64,000 nucleotides of DNA from Lachnospiraceae bacterium G41 (GCA_900100245.1 FNEU01000003.1:124001-188000), one strand, 5' to 3'. Positions 35,374 to 44,772 are shown, numbered from the stretch's first letter. Notes: generated by a model from the letters alone, not told the origin. Program-made: numbers and translations.

Positions 35374-36973
35374 AATGAAGTTACGAAGCATCCCCCGCGA
35401 AATGTTTGATGAGACCAAGCGTCTCGAAGAAATATTAAGTGTTATTAGAAAACACAACATCGTAAAAAACGGTCTGACACCCGAGAACTTAAGACATATC
35501 TTAGAGGATCTCGGTCCGACTTTTATAAAAATCGGTCAGATAATGAGTTCAAGAGGAGACTTTCTTCCCAAGGAATACTGCAAGGAACTTGAACTTTTAC
35601 GTGCGGATGTAAAACCGCTTGATATAGAAATTATTAAAAAAGAAATAGAGAGCGAACTCGGCAAACCGATTAACGAACTCTTTAAATCCATAGACGAAAA
35701 ATCTTTAGGCAGCGCATCCATAGCGCAGGTTCATGCAGCCGTCCTTCCTGACGGAAGAAGAGTTGTCATCAAAGTTCAGCGCCCTTACGTGGCTGATATG
35801 ATGATGAAGGATTTTGCGCTTTTAACCAAGGCTGCAAAGATGGCCAAGATCTCTCCGATAAACCAGACCATAGACTTTAACATGCTGGTCGAGGAGTTAA
35901 AAGAGGTTTCAATTAACGAACTGGATTTCCGTATTGAGGCTGAAACCACGCTGGAATTTGCCCGCAATATGGAAGGCATAAATTATGTAACATGTCCTGT
36001 AATCGAAGAGGATTACACCACACAGAGAGTCCTTACGATGGGCTATATCGACGGCTTTTCTATCGGCAATATAGAGAAACTCGACAGCGAAGGATATGAC
36101 CGAAAAGAAGTTGCTACCAAGCTTGTTAATAACTTCCTAAAACAGGTACTCGACGACGGACTGTTCCATGCGGATCCCCATCAGGGCAATCTTGAGATTT
36201 TAAATGGCAAGATTGTGTGGCTTGACTGGGGCATGGTCGGACGCTTTGGCAAAAAAGAGCAGAACATTCTTAAAACAGCCATCACAGCTGTAGTTCAAAA
36301 GGATGTCAATCTGATGAAAAATGCGGTTCTTTCCTTAGGAAAACCGCAGAAGGAAATCAACCATCCGGAACTCTTTAACGACATCGACGATATGATGGAC
36401 CGTTACTGTTCCATGAGTCTTGAGGACCTCAATATGGGTGAGCTTTTAAACGATGTGGTCGAACTTGCAGCCGCTCACGGCATTTCGCTCCCGAGAGGTT
36501 TCTCAATGCTTGTCCGTGCGCTTGTCACAATCGAGGGTGTGGTCACAAGCCTTAATGTAGATGTAAATATGGCAGAACTTTTCTCCGGCAAAGTCATGCA
36601 GGATTTGCTCAATGAATTTGACTTAAAGCAGGAGATGATAGGCGACGCCAAAGCGGTATATGATTCGGCTAAGAAATCACTCACGATTCCGTCGCTCTCG
36701 GCAGATATGATGAAGTCGGTTATCAAAGGCCAGACGAAGATTAACATCGAACCCGTCGGATTTGACTCACTTATGAGGAGAGTGGAAATATTAGTCGGAG
36801 ACATGATTCTTTGCATCATCATGGCTTCTGTAATCATCAGCTCGGCCATGATTTGCACCACCAATATGCAGCCTCAGGTCCTTGGCATTCCGGCACTCGG
36901 ATTCGCCGGATTTGTCGGCGCTTTCGGTATGGGTGTATTTTTGATAATCACAATTCATAAAAGAAGAAAATAA
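35360..36973 (+). CDS. UbiB/ABC1/AarF-family atypical kinase
   Basis: 537 residues. ATG 35360 with GAGGAGG eight bases upstream, inside the preceding gene. The family-specific KxGQ motif (FIKIGQIMSSRGD, about residue 57), the Ala-rich nucleotide loop (GSASIAQVHAAV) and the catalytic FHADPHQGNLEI and WLDWGMVG motifs are all present. Two C-terminal membrane helices (about 475-535) anchor it. UbiB proteins are ATPases linked to quinone or isoprenoid lipid metabolism; the substrate here is unknown. Confidence 0.9.
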   Translation: MTRTEMKLRSIPREMFDETKRLEEILSVIRKHNIVKNGLTPENLRHILEDLGPTFIKIGQIMSSRGDFLPKEYCKELELLRADVKPLDIEIIKKEIESELGKPINELFKSIDEKSLGSASIAQVHAAVLPDGRRVVIKVQRPYVADMMMKDFALLTKAAKMAKISPINQTIDFNMLVEELKEVSINELDFRIEAETTLEFARNMEGINYVTCPVIEEDYTTQRVLTMGYIDGFSIGNIEKLDSEGYDRKEVATKLVNNFLKQVLDDGLFHADPHQGNLEILNGKIVWLDWGMVGRFGKKEQNILKTAITAVVQKDVNLMKNAVLSLGKPQKEINHPELFNDIDDMMDRYCSMSLEDLNMGELLNDVVELAAAHGISLPRGFSMLVRALVTIEGVVTSLNVDVNMAELFSGKVMQDLLNEFDLKQEMIGDAKAVYDSAKKSLTIPSLSADMMKSVIKGQTKINIEPVGFDSLMRRVEILVGDMILCIIMASVIISSAMICTTNMQPQVLGIPALGFAGFVGAFGMGVFLIITIHKRRK

Positions 36974-36975
36974 AC

Positions 36976-38805
36976 ATGAAAAAATCAAACACTAAAAACA
37001 TATGGCGTAAGAGAATCTCGATTGTTGTTCTGGCATTTTTAAATGCTTTGTCGATCAGTTATATTACGGAAATCACAGACCCGCAGAGAGTCTTTTTCGG
37101 AACCGAAATCTATGGCTGGAATCTTTCATGCATAGCGTTTTTTGCGCTGGATATTATCCTTTTAAACCGCTTCTTTACCAAAGAGGTCATAAAAGATAAA
37201 AGAAGAATCATCTTTTCTTCGATACCGGGATGGCTTTTAAGCCTTGGTTCGGTTTGGGCTGCTTTTATGGTCTTTGGAAACAATTCACTTCTAGCAAAGG
37301 GAACGACAATTCTTATTTCCATTCCTTTATCCATAGGGCTCGCATTCTTTGTAATCCCTCTTTTTAGTGAACTTTTCGGATTATTAAACAAAATATCGGA
37401 CGGTAAAAAAGAAGAAAAAGCAAACTTTCTTACCAAAAAACCATGGCTCGCATTTGTAATTATTTGGGCTTTAATTTTTTTAAGCTTCGTTCCGATTCTT
37501 TTATACTGGTGGCCTGCAAATTTCGTATATGATGCGGACGATCAGGTTTACACATATATGACGAACAGCCTTTCCACGCACCATTCGATTCTTCATACGC
37601 TTTTCCTCGGAAAGGCCTACGAATGGGGTTATAATCGCGGCGACGTCAATTCCGGAATGATTTTCTATTCGCTTATTCAGATGCTTATTCTTTCGGGCTC
37701 TGAAGCCTTTTTCATGGAATATCTTTACGAAAAGAAAGTTAGAAAGGAATTAAGGCTTGCGGCTCTTTTAGTATTTCTTTTAAACCCCGTAAATGCATGG
37801 TTCGCCATCTCCACCATAAAAGGTGTGCTCTCCGCTGCATTTATCGTAGTCGCATTAACCTTCTTCTTAAGATTCATAGACGATGCTTCAAAGGGAATAG
37901 GAAAAAAGATTGCACTCGGAATAGGAGTGGCGGTCTTCCTTGTTCTTTCTTGTCATTTCAGAAACAATATGATTTATGCGGTTGCGGTCGGAGGCATCAT
38001 AGCAATACTCCTTCAAAAGGGCTTAAAGAAAAAGCTCGTATTCCTGGGAGTTATCCTTGCAACCATCCTTTGTTTTAAGGGCACGGAGAAGCTCTTAATA
38101 AACACTACGGGTGCATACGTAAAAGATACGCAAAGAGAGAGTATGTCGGTTCCCCTTATGTGCCTTGCAAGAGTGGCAAAGTTCCACAGGGACGAACTCA
38201 CTGATCTTGAATATAACGAAATCTGTGCATACATACCAGAGGAGTCCCTTGAGAAATATTCCTATGTTATTTCCGACGGAATTAAGAATAATGCAAATGA
38301 AAATCTGCTAAAAACAAACAAAAAGAATTTCTTAAAACTGGTCGCAAAAATCGGACTCAAACATCCTGTGGAATATATCGAGACCTTTGTCGGACTTACG
38401 GCGGGTTATTTCTATCCGTTTGATTATCCGTACTTTTTAGGCGGTACCACGAAACTTTTCGCCGAACCCATCTACGGTGATTATCCGATGGTTGCAAACA
38501 AAAACCTGCTTCCTTTTGGAACCTCCGTTATGGATTATCTTTTCAAGGATACCGACGGCAGACTTCGCATACCTCTTTTAGGATGGATGTGGAAGAGCAC
38601 CATATATGTTTGGGGATACATTTTTGCTTTCTTTTATCTTTTATACAGAAAGGATAAAAAGGGTCTTTCCCTGATGATTATTCCGCTTATGTATCTTGCG
38701 ACATGCTTTTTAGGACCTGTTTCATGGCTAAGATACATATATATAAATATCGCTACAATGCCTGTAATTACGTACCTTTGCACGCATTCCGAAAAAAATA
38801 AATAA
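36976..38805 (+). CDS. Multi-pass membrane protein, GT-C-like (DUF6020-like)
   Basis: 609 residues with roughly twelve to thirteen membrane helices. An acidic first-loop motif YDADDQVYTYMTN followed by HHSILH, just after a predicted helix, is like the catalytic loops of GT-C glycosyltransferases. It starts two bases after the UbiB stop, so it is probably in the same transcript. Substrate unknown. Confidence 0.75.
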   Translation: MKKSNTKNIWRKRISIVVLAFLNALSISYITEITDPQRVFFGTEIYGWNLSCIAFFALDIILLNRFFTKEVIKDKRRIIFSSIPGWLLSLGSVWAAFMVFGNNSLLAKGTTILISIPLSIGLAFFVIPLFSELFGLLNKISDGKKEEKANFLTKKPWLAFVIIWALIFLSFVPILLYWWPANFVYDADDQVYTYMTNSLSTHHSILHTLFLGKAYEWGYNRGDVNSGMIFYSLIQMLILSGSEAFFMEYLYEKKVRKELRLAALLVFLLNPVNAWFAISTIKGVLSAAFIVVALTFFLRFIDDASKGIGKKIALGIGVAVFLVLSCHFRNNMIYAVAVGGIIAILLQKGLKKKLVFLGVILATILCFKGTEKLLINTTGAYVKDTQRESMSVPLMCLARVAKFHRDELTDLEYNEICAYIPEESLEKYSYVISDGIKNNANENLLKTNKKNFLKLVAKIGLKHPVEYIETFVGLTAGYFYPFDYPYFLGGTTKLFAEPIYGDYPMVANKNLLPFGTSVMDYLFKDTDGRLRIPLLGWMWKSTIYVWGYIFAFFYLLYRKDKKGLSLMIIPLMYLATCFLGPVSWLRYIYINIATMPVITYLCTHSEKNK

Positions 38806-38825
38806 AAAAATTTTTAAAAAAACTA

Positions 38826-38854
38826 TTGACATACCAAATTGGTAGGTTTATAGT
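38826..38854 (+). promoter_or_regulatory. Strong sigma-A promoter with operator palindrome in the spacer
   Basis: TTGACA (38826-38831), 17-nt spacer, TATAGT (38849-38854). The spacer holds TACCAA-A-TTGGTA (38832-38844), a perfect dyad suited to a repressor binding across the promoter. An Rrf2/CymR-type regulator of sulfur metabolism is a guess only. Confidence 0.8.
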
Positions 38855-38888
38855 ATCGACTATCGAATTGAAAGGAGACATGACAAAT

Positions 38889-39008
38889 ATGAAAACATTT
38901 GCAAATAATTACATCTCAATGTGTATGTGTTGCTGTCGAATGCTTTTCTCCCGGGCCTGTATGAAAACCGGGTGTTTGGCTCATTTGTCATGCACCTGCA
39001 CGGATTAG
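38889..39008 (+). CDS. Cys/Met-rich leader peptide of the sulfur amino-acid transport operon
   Basis: 39 codons from ATG 38889, eleven bases after AAAGGAG. Cys at 12, 14, 15, 16, 24, 29, 35 and 37; Met at 11, 13, 18 and 25 (ISMCMCCCRM in the middle). Composition is far from that of a folded small protein, and it sits between a strong promoter and a terminator before a transporter operon. This is the layout of a transcription-attenuation leader that senses charged tRNA-Cys, possibly also tRNA-Met. An ATG at 38880 is in frame but too close to the ribosome binding site. Confidence 0.75.
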   Translation: MKTFANNYISMCMCCCRMLFSRACMKTGCLAHLSCTCTD

Positions 39009-39071
39009 TTTGTCATTTCGAATGAAACGTTAATTTGGCTCGGGAGTTTAAAACCCCGGGCTTTTTCTTTT
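38948..39071 (+). promoter_or_regulatory. Transcription attenuator with competing terminator and antiterminator
   Basis: Terminator: GCTCGGG (39038-39044) with CCCGGGC (39055-39061), then TTTTTCTTTT (39062-39071). Antiterminator: CTCCCGGGCC (38948-38957, inside the leader ORF) pairs over ten bases with GGCTCGGGAG (39037-39046), which includes the terminator's 5' arm. A third pairing, CCCGG (38950-38954) with CCGGG (38968-38972), can shield the antiterminator arm. A ribosome stalled at Cys codons 12-16 (ending 38936) would leave 38948 onward free. CATGACAAAT (38879-38888) can also pair with ATTTGTCATG (38983-38992). Confidence 0.7.
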
Positions 39072-39151
39072 GTAAAGGAAAAGCCGCAGGATGCAAAAAT
39101 ACAGAAAATACACATAAGTAATTATTTAAGAGAAAAGAGGATAAAAAGATC

Positions 39152-40819
39152 ATGAAAAAGAATTTTGGAAAAATATTAACAGGAATTTTAACAGCAGGAC
39201 TTGCTATAGCATCTTTTACGGGATGCGCTAATACAGCTTCGGGCGGAAACACAGTAAATGTTACCGAAGCAAATGCCACAAAGGTATACAGAACACTCGA
39301 TGAAATAAAAGAGAGCGGAAAGATAAACATCGGAGTTTTCTCAGACAAAAACCCGTTCGGTTATGTGGATGAAAACGGTAAATATCAGGGCTACGATGTT
39401 TACTTCGCAGAGAGAATCGGTGAAGACCTCGGAGTAGATATCAACTACGTCTCCACAGAGGCAGCCAGCAGAGTTGAATATCTTGAAACAGGTAAGGTTG
39501 ATATCGTTCTTGCAAACTTTACCGTAACCGAAGAGAGAGCCGAAAAGGTTGACTTTACACTTCCTTACATGAACGTGGCACTCGGTGTCGTATCACACGA
39601 AGACAACGTAATTACAGACCTTTCACAGATTGGTGCTGACGATCAAGTAATCGTTATTTCAGGTACAACAGCAGAGACATACCTTGAAAAGAATTATCCC
39701 GACATCAAGCTTCAGAAGTTTGATACATATGCATCGGCTAAGACATCCTTTGAAAACGGAACAGGCGTTGCATGGGCTAACGACAACACAGAGGTTATTG
39801 CTTACGCTATCGAAAACCCCGGATTTGTGGTTGGTATTCCGTCACTCGGAAGCCAGGATACAATAGCTCCCGCAGTATCAAAGGGTAACGATTCTCTTGC
39901 AAACTGGTTAAATGAAGAAACGGTTAAACTTGGCGAAGAGAACTTCTTCCATGCGGATTATGAAGCAACACTTATTGATACTTACGGTGCGGATTATGAG
40001 AACACACTTGTAGTTGAAGGCGGTAAAGTTGCTGAAGCAGATGCAGCAGAAGAGACAGATGCAGCAGATATTCCCAACGGAAACGGCGAGACAATTAAGA
40101 TCGCAGCAACACCCGTTCCTCATGCAGAGATTCTCGAAGAAGCAGCCAAGATTCTTGAAAACTACGGTTACAAACTTGATATTGTAGAATTTGACGATTA
40201 TGTACAGCCCAACCTTGTAGTTGAGTCAGGCGAATTTGACGCAAACTATTTCCAGCACGTGCCTTACCTTGACAGCTTCAACGCTGAACAGGGAACACAC
40301 CTTGTAGTTGCAGGCGAAATTCACTATGAGCCTTTCGGAATTTATCCCGGCAAAAAGGCAAGCCTTGACGAAATCGGTGACGGCGACAAGATTGCAATTC
40401 CCAACGATACAACAAACGAAGCAAGAGCACTTTTACTTCTTCAGGACAACGGTCTCATCACCTTAAAAGAGGGCGTAGGCCTCACAGCAACAGTAAACGA
40501 TGTGGTTGAAAACCCTCACAACATTGAATTCGTGGAACTTGAAGCAGCTCAGGTTGCAAGAGTCGTAAAGGAAGTTGAATACGTTATCTTAAACGGCAAC
40601 TATGCACTTGAAGCAGGCTATTCCGTAGGAAAAGATTCAATTGCATACGAAGCAAGCGATTCCGAAGCTGCCAAGACTTACGTAAATATCGTTACCGTTC
40701 TTGAAGGAAACGAAAACAGCGATAAGATTCAGGCTCTTGTAAAAGTTTTAAGATCCGATGAAATTAAGAAATTCATCGAAGACACATATGACGGTGCAGT
40801 AATCTTCTATGAAAAATAA
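39152..40819 (+). CDS. Fused substrate-binding lipoprotein: polar amino-acid (cystine-type) domain plus MetQ/NlpA domain
   Basis: 555 residues. Signal peptide with lipobox SFTGC, Cys25 lipidated. Residues about 45-285 are a family-3 solute-binding domain (SGKINIGVFSDKNPFGYVDE, VDIVLANFTVTEERAEKVDF). An Ala/Glu/Asp-rich linker (about 288-313) leads in frame to a complete MetQ/NlpA-type domain (about 315-555) with KIAATPVPHAEILEEAAKIL, ANYFQHVPYLD and IAIPNDTTNEARALLLLQ. Each domain is normally a separate lipoprotein. The operon then encodes MetN-MetI and a separate polar amino-acid ABC core, so one receptor may feed two importers for methionine and cystine/cysteine. GAGGATAAAAAG precedes the ATG. 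Confidence 0.9.
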   Translation: MKKNFGKILTGILTAGLAIASFTGCANTASGGNTVNVTEANATKVYRTLDEIKESGKINIGVFSDKNPFGYVDENGKYQGYDVYFAERIGEDLGVDINYVSTEAASRVEYLETGKVDIVLANFTVTEERAEKVDFTLPYMNVALGVVSHEDNVITDLSQIGADDQVIVISGTTAETYLEKNYPDIKLQKFDTYASAKTSFENGTGVAWANDNTEVIAYAIENPGFVVGIPSLGSQDTIAPAVSKGNDSLANWLNEETVKLGEENFFHADYEATLIDTYGADYENTLVVEGGKVAEADAAEETDAADIPNGNGETIKIAATPVPHAEILEEAAKILENYGYKLDIVEFDDYVQPNLVVESGEFDANYFQHVPYLDSFNAEQGTHLVVAGEIHYEPFGIYPGKKASLDEIGDGDKIAIPNDTTNEARALLLLQDNGLITLKEGVGLTATVNDVVENPHNIEFVELEAAQVARVVKEVEYVILNGNYALEAGYSVGKDSIAYEASDSEAAKTYVNIVTVLEGNENSDKIQALVKVLRSDEIKKFIEDTYDGAVIFYEK

Positions 40820-40838
40820 TTGCATTTAGGCTAATCGT

Positions 40839-40873
40839 CGGGCGGAGGAGTCAAAGCCTCCGTCCGGATTTTT
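40839..40873 (+). terminator. Attenuator/terminator between receptor and transporter genes
   Basis: CGGGCGGAGG (40839-40848) with CCTCCGTCCGG (40857-40867), one wobble pair, followed by five T. Probably lets the receptor be made in excess over the membrane components. Confidence 0.8.
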
Positions 40874-40915
40874 GCACTTAAAAGAATGAAGTGCATGAAA
40901 CTTGGAGTAACAAAA

Positions 40916-41929
40916 ATGAGCGAAATAGAGATAAAAAACCTGACTAAAATATTTGAGATAAAAGGGCATACGGTGACGGCGTTAAGCGACGTTTCGCTTT
41001 CAATAGAAAAGGGGGATATTTTCGGCATTATCGGAATGTCCGGAGCAGGGAAAAGTACACTCGTCAGAACGGTAAATTTCCTGGAAAAACCCACTCAGGG
41101 CAGCATTCTTATAGACGGTATCAATCTTTCGACATTAAGCGAAAAAGAGTTAAGGAAAAAACGCCGCGAAATCGGAATGATTTTCCAGAATTTTAATCTC
41201 CTGGAGCAAAAGAATGTTATCGACAATATCTGCTTTCCCCTGGAAATTGCGGGAGTTAAAAGAAAAGAGGCCAGAGTAAGAGCCAAGGAACTTTTAAAGA
41301 CCGTCAATCTTGAAGACAAGGAAAAGGCTTTTCCCTCTCAGCTTTCCGGCGGTCAGAAACAAAGAGTCGCCATAGCCAGAGCACTTGCAACCAATCCGAG
41401 CATTCTTTTATGCGACGAAGCAACCTCTGCGCTTGATCCTCAGACCACCGACTCGATATTAAAGCTCCTAAAAGAAATAAACGAAATGCTCGGAATAACT
41501 ATTGTTATCATCACGCATCAGATGTCCGTTGTCACTGAAGTTTGTAAGCATGTCGCAATTATCGACAACGGAAAACTCGCCGAAGAGGGAGAGGTTGATA
41601 AAATCTTCGAATCACCCTCATCCGATGCGGCAAAGGAATTAATTACGGGCAGCGAAATCAATTACACACCGCTTAAAAGCCTTGATACAAAAAGAAAAAT
41701 CAGAATTGTGTTTAAGGAAAATTCGGCATACGAGCCCGTCATTTCAAATATGATTTTAAAATTCAAAACACCGGTTAATATTCTGAAAGCCGACACGAGA
41801 AACGTGGGCGGAAAGGCAAGAGGCGAAATGATTCTTGCACTGCCTGAGGATGAGGCGGTATCGGAAGAGATTATTTTATATCTGAAAGAGAACGGACTGG
41901 CTGTAGCCGATTATGAAGGCGAAGCATAG
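40916..41929 (+). CDS. metN: Methionine ABC transporter ATPase MetN
   Basis: 337 residues; ATG 40916 behind CTTGGAG. Walker A GMSGAGKST, signature LSGGQKQR, Walker B ILLCDEATSALD. The C-terminal ~75 residues (RIVFKENSAYEPVISNMILK onward) form the NIL/ACT regulatory domain typical of MetN, by which internal methionine inhibits transport. Works with MetI and the MetQ half of the fused receptor. Confidence 0.94.
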   Translation: MSEIEIKNLTKIFEIKGHTVTALSDVSLSIEKGDIFGIIGMSGAGKSTLVRTVNFLEKPTQGSILIDGINLSTLSEKELRKKRREIGMIFQNFNLLEQKNVIDNICFPLEIAGVKRKEARVRAKELLKTVNLEDKEKAFPSQLSGGQKQRVAIARALATNPSILLCDEATSALDPQTTDSILKLLKEINEMLGITIVIITHQMSVVTEVCKHVAIIDNGKLAEEGEVDKIFESPSSDAAKELITGSEINYTPLKSLDTKRKIRIVFKENSAYEPVISNMILKFKTPVNILKADTRNVGGKARGEMILALPEDEAVSEEIILYLKENGLAVADYEGEA

Positions 41930-41940
41930 AGGTAAGAAAA

Positions 41941-42603
41941 ATGTTTGACAGCAAAGTAATAGGAATGATCATTGAAGGAATAAGGGATACGTTATACATG
42001 ACGTTGGGATCCACATTTGTCGGATACCTGCTTGGGCTTCCTCTTGGAATTCTTCTTTATGTGACGAATTCCAAGGGGCTTAAACCCAACAAAATAATTT
42101 ACGGAATCGGTGATTTTGTCTGCAACATCATAAGAAGCATTCCGTTTCTTATTTTACTGATTCTGTTAATCCCTTTTACGAGATTAATAGTAGGAAAAAG
42201 TTACGGTTCGACGGCCACAATAGTTCCGCTTGTAATCTGCGCGGCGCCTTATATAGCAAGAGTTGTGGAGTCGTCCTTAAACGAGGTTGATGCGGGTGTA
42301 ATCGAGGCCGCAAAGGCGATGGGTGCGAGCAATCTGCAGATAATATTTAAGGTGCTTTTGGTTGAAGCGAAGACTTCTCTTTTTACGGGAGCAACGATTA
42401 CCACAGGGCTTCTTTTAGGATATTCGGCAATGTCCGGAACCGTCGGCGGCGGAGGCTTAGGCGATATCGCAGTCAGATACGGCTATTACAGATGGCAGAC
42501 CGACATTATGATAGTAACGGTTATACTGCTTATCGTAATCTTCCAGATTATTCAGAATCTCGGAACATTCATGGCAAAGAAAATCGATCACAGGAAAAAA
42601 TAA
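41941..42603 (+). CDS. metI: Methionine ABC transporter permease MetI
   Basis: 220 residues, five membrane helices. The coupling-helix EAA region reads IEAAKAMGASNLQIIFKVLL, and SGTVGGGGLGDIAVRYGY is typical for MetI. Eleven bases after metN. Its TAA stop overlaps the ATG of the next permease (ATAATG). Confidence 0.94.
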   Translation: MFDSKVIGMIIEGIRDTLYMTLGSTFVGYLLGLPLGILLYVTNSKGLKPNKIIYGIGDFVCNIIRSIPFLILLILLIPFTRLIVGKSYGSTATIVPLVICAAPYIARVVESSLNEVDAGVIEAAKAMGASNLQIIFKVLLVEAKTSLFTGATITTGLLLGYSAMSGTVGGGGLGDIAVRYGYYRWQTDIMIVTVILLIVIFQIIQNLGTFMAKKIDHRKK

Positions 42604-43262
42604 TGGATTTTAACGTAATCAAGGATTATCTGCCTTTGTACATAAAGGCATTTATGCTGACAATTAAAATAGGGTGGATCGGAATCGCTCTTTCTCTCGG
42701 GATAGGAGTGATTTCGGCGTTTATATTACATTTTAAAATTCCGTTTTTCTCGGCAGTCGTAAAGGTATATGTTGAGCTTTTCAGAAACACACCGCTTCTC
42801 GTGCAGCTTTTCTTCGTATATTTCGGGCTTCCGAAACTCGGAATATCGATATCGGCAGAGGCCTGCGGAGCCTTGGGACTCGGACTTTTGGGCGGAGCCT
42901 ATATGGCAGAGAGTTTCAGGAGCGGACTTGGCGCGGTTAAGCTATCGCAGACCGAAAGTGCGCTGGCACTCGGCATGAAAAAGAGACAGCTTTTCACATC
43001 CGTCATTCTTCCTCAGGCCATAACCTTAAGTGTGCCTGCGGTAGTCGCAAACCTCATTTTCCTCCTAAAAGAAACAAGCGTCTTTTCCGCAATAAGCCTG
43101 ATGGATCTGATGTTTACGGCCAAGGATTTAATCGGCCTTTATTACAACACAACGGAATGTCTTTTTATGCTTGTAATTTTTTATGTGATTATGCTGCTTC
43201 CGGTATCGGTTTTAGGAAGTATCGTTGAGAAAAAAGCAAGATTTAAAATGTTTGGAGATTAA
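42603..43262 (+). CDS. Polar amino-acid ABC transporter permease, first subunit
   Basis: 219 residues from ATG 42603, overlapping the metI stop; the longer upstream frame lies inside metI. HisM/GlnP-type permease: VELFRNTPLLVQLFFVYFG and the EAA loop ESALALGMKKRQLF. It belongs with the second permease and the ATPase below, forming the cystine-type (TcyBC/GlnPQ-like) importer that would use the first half of the fused receptor. Confidence 0.9.
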   Translation: MDFNVIKDYLPLYIKAFMLTIKIGWIGIALSLGIGVISAFILHFKIPFFSAVVKVYVELFRNTPLLVQLFFVYFGLPKLGISISAEACGALGLGLLGGAYMAESFRSGLGAVKLSQTESALALGMKKRQLFTSVILPQAITLSVPAVVANLIFLLKETSVFSAISLMDLMFTAKDLIGLYYNTTECLFMLVIFYVIMLLPVSVLGSIVEKKARFKMFGD

Positions 43263-43263
43263 C

Positions 43264-43932
43264 ATGGGATTTGAAGTTCTACTCAAAGGAAATAATATGC
43301 TCCGCCTCCTTGGAGGCCTTGGTGTGGCGCTTTATATAAGCCTTATTTCCGTTGCCATAAGCATTTTTCTTGGAATCATACTCGGAGCGCTGATGACGCT
43401 TAAAAATCCTGTTATCAATGCGTTCTCAAGGGTATATTTGGAAATAGTCAGAATAATGCCGCAGATGGTGCTTTTATTCATAGTTTATTTCGGTGCCACC
43501 AAGGTTCTAGGAATTAATCTGTCTGCAGAGGTTTCGTCCGTCATCGTATTTACTTTTTGGGGAACCGCGGAAATGTCGGATTTGGTCAGAGGAGCGCTCT
43601 CGGGTATAGATACCATTCAGTATGAAAGCAGTGCGGCGCTTGGGATGAACACGGTACAGACTTATTTTCACGTTATTATTCCGCAGATTATAAGGCGATT
43701 AATACCGCTTTCGATAAACCTTATCACCAGAATGATTAAAACCACGAGCCTTGTCATGATGATAGGAATCGTCGAGGTTTTGAAAGTGGGACAGCAGATA
43801 ATAGAGGCCAACAGAAAGAGTTCGCCGAATGCGGCGTTCGGAGTTTTTGCCACGATTTTTCTTTTATATTTTCTGGCATGCTATCCGATAAGCCTTTTGT
43901 CCAAATATCTTGAAAAGAAGTGGGAGAACTGA
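43264..43932 (+). CDS. Polar amino-acid ABC transporter permease, second subunit
   Basis: 222 residues; ATG 43264 one base after the preceding stop, GGAGATT upstream. Same family as its neighbour but clearly diverged ([23 protein letters not shown] loop [20 protein letters not shown]), so the importer core is likely a heterodimer. Confidence 0.9.
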   Translation: MGFEVLLKGNNMLRLLGGLGVALYISLISVAISIFLGIILGALMTLKNPVINAFSRVYLEIVRIMPQMVLLFIVYFGATKVLGINLSAEVSSVIVFTFWGTAEMSDLVRGALSGIDTIQYESSAALGMNTVQTYFHVIIPQIIRRLIPLSINLITRMIKTTSLVMMIGIVEVLKVGQQIIEANRKSSPNAAFGVFATIFLLYFLACYPISLLSKYLEKKWEN

Positions 43933-43933
43933 T

Positions 43934-44674
43934 ATGGAAGAGATTTTAAAAGTTAACGGATTAAGCAAACAATTTGATGATTTACCTGTGCTCGACAATC
44001 TGTCACTATCGGTTAAAAAAGGCGAAGTAGTGGTAATAGTGGGACCCTCGGGCTGCGGCAAAAGTACTTTTCTTCGCTGCTTAAACGGGCTCGAAGACAT
44101 TGATGAAGGCGAAGTTCTTTTAGGAGAAGAAAAGGTAAATCCCAACAAAAAGAATTTAAGCAGGACCAGGGAAAGAATCGGAATGGTATTTCAAAGTTAC
44201 GACCTTTTCCCTCATAAAACAATTCTTCAAAACATCACTTTAGCTCCGATAAAGGTTAAAAAACGTAAAAAAGCCGAGGTCGAAGAAGAGGCCATCAAAC
44301 TTCTCGACAGAGTAGGACTTTTGTCAAAAAAAGACAGTTATCCGAGGCAGTTATCCGGCGGACAGAAGCAGAGAGTAGCGATAGTAAGGGCACTTATCAT
44401 GCATCCTGAGGTTTTGCTTTTGGACGAAATAACAGCGGCGCTCGATCCCGAGATGGTAAGGGAAGTTCTGGATGTTGTTCTTTCTCTCGCCAAAGAAGGC
44501 AGAACCATGCTTATAGTCACTCATGAGATGGCATTTGCAAAAGCGGTTGCCGACAGGGTTATTTTTCTTGAGAACGGTAAAATTGTCGAAGAGGGAAGTC
44601 CCGAAGAGTTTTTTGACAATCCGCAAACGGACAGACTTAAGAGATTTTTGAAAACTTTCAGTTACGAGAAATAA
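43934..44674 (+). CDS. Polar amino-acid ABC transporter ATPase
   Basis: 246 residues, GlnQ/TcyC class. Walker [10 protein letters not shown], signature LSGGQKQR, Walker [13 protein letters not shown] (Ile where Pro is usual after the catalytic Glu). ATG 43934 follows TGGGAGAAC and is one base from the previous stop. Last gene of the operon, followed by a terminator. Confidence 0.92.
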   Translation: MEEILKVNGLSKQFDDLPVLDNLSLSVKKGEVVVIVGPSGCGKSTFLRCLNGLEDIDEGEVLLGEEKVNPNKKNLSRTRERIGMVFQSYDLFPHKTILQNITLAPIKVKKRKKAEVEEEAIKLLDRVGLLSKKDSYPRQLSGGQKQRVAIVRALIMHPEVLLLDEITAALDPEMVREVLDVVLSLAKEGRTMLIVTHEMAFAKAVADRVIFLENGKIVEEGSPEEFFDNPQTDRLKRFLKTFSYEK

Positions 44675-44677
44675 AGG

Positions 44678-44706
44678 AGGACGGGGTATTTAAGCCCCGT
44701 CCTTTT
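44678..44706. terminator. Bidirectional terminator ending the sulfur amino-acid operon
   Basis: AGGACGGGG (44678-44686), 8-base loop, CCCCGTCCT (44695-44703), then T. On the minus strand it is followed by CCTTTATTTC and can also end the HTH gene transcript. Confidence 0.85.
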
Positions 44707-44772
44707 ATGGATACATTTCCAAAATGATTATATAAGAGATTATATATGCCAGAAGAAAAACAAACGATTGTA

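Noticed and set aside
38820-39151. SAM-I (S-box) or T-box riboswitch before the sulfur amino-acid operon
   Set aside because: The conserved S-box core and the T-box sequence were not found; the Cys-rich ORF with competing hairpins explains the leader better.
39152-40819. Receptor fusion as a sequencing or assembly artefact
   Set aside because: The reading frame is continuous through a composition-appropriate linker, the second domain lacks its own signal peptide and ribosome binding site, and matching transporter genes for both halves follow.
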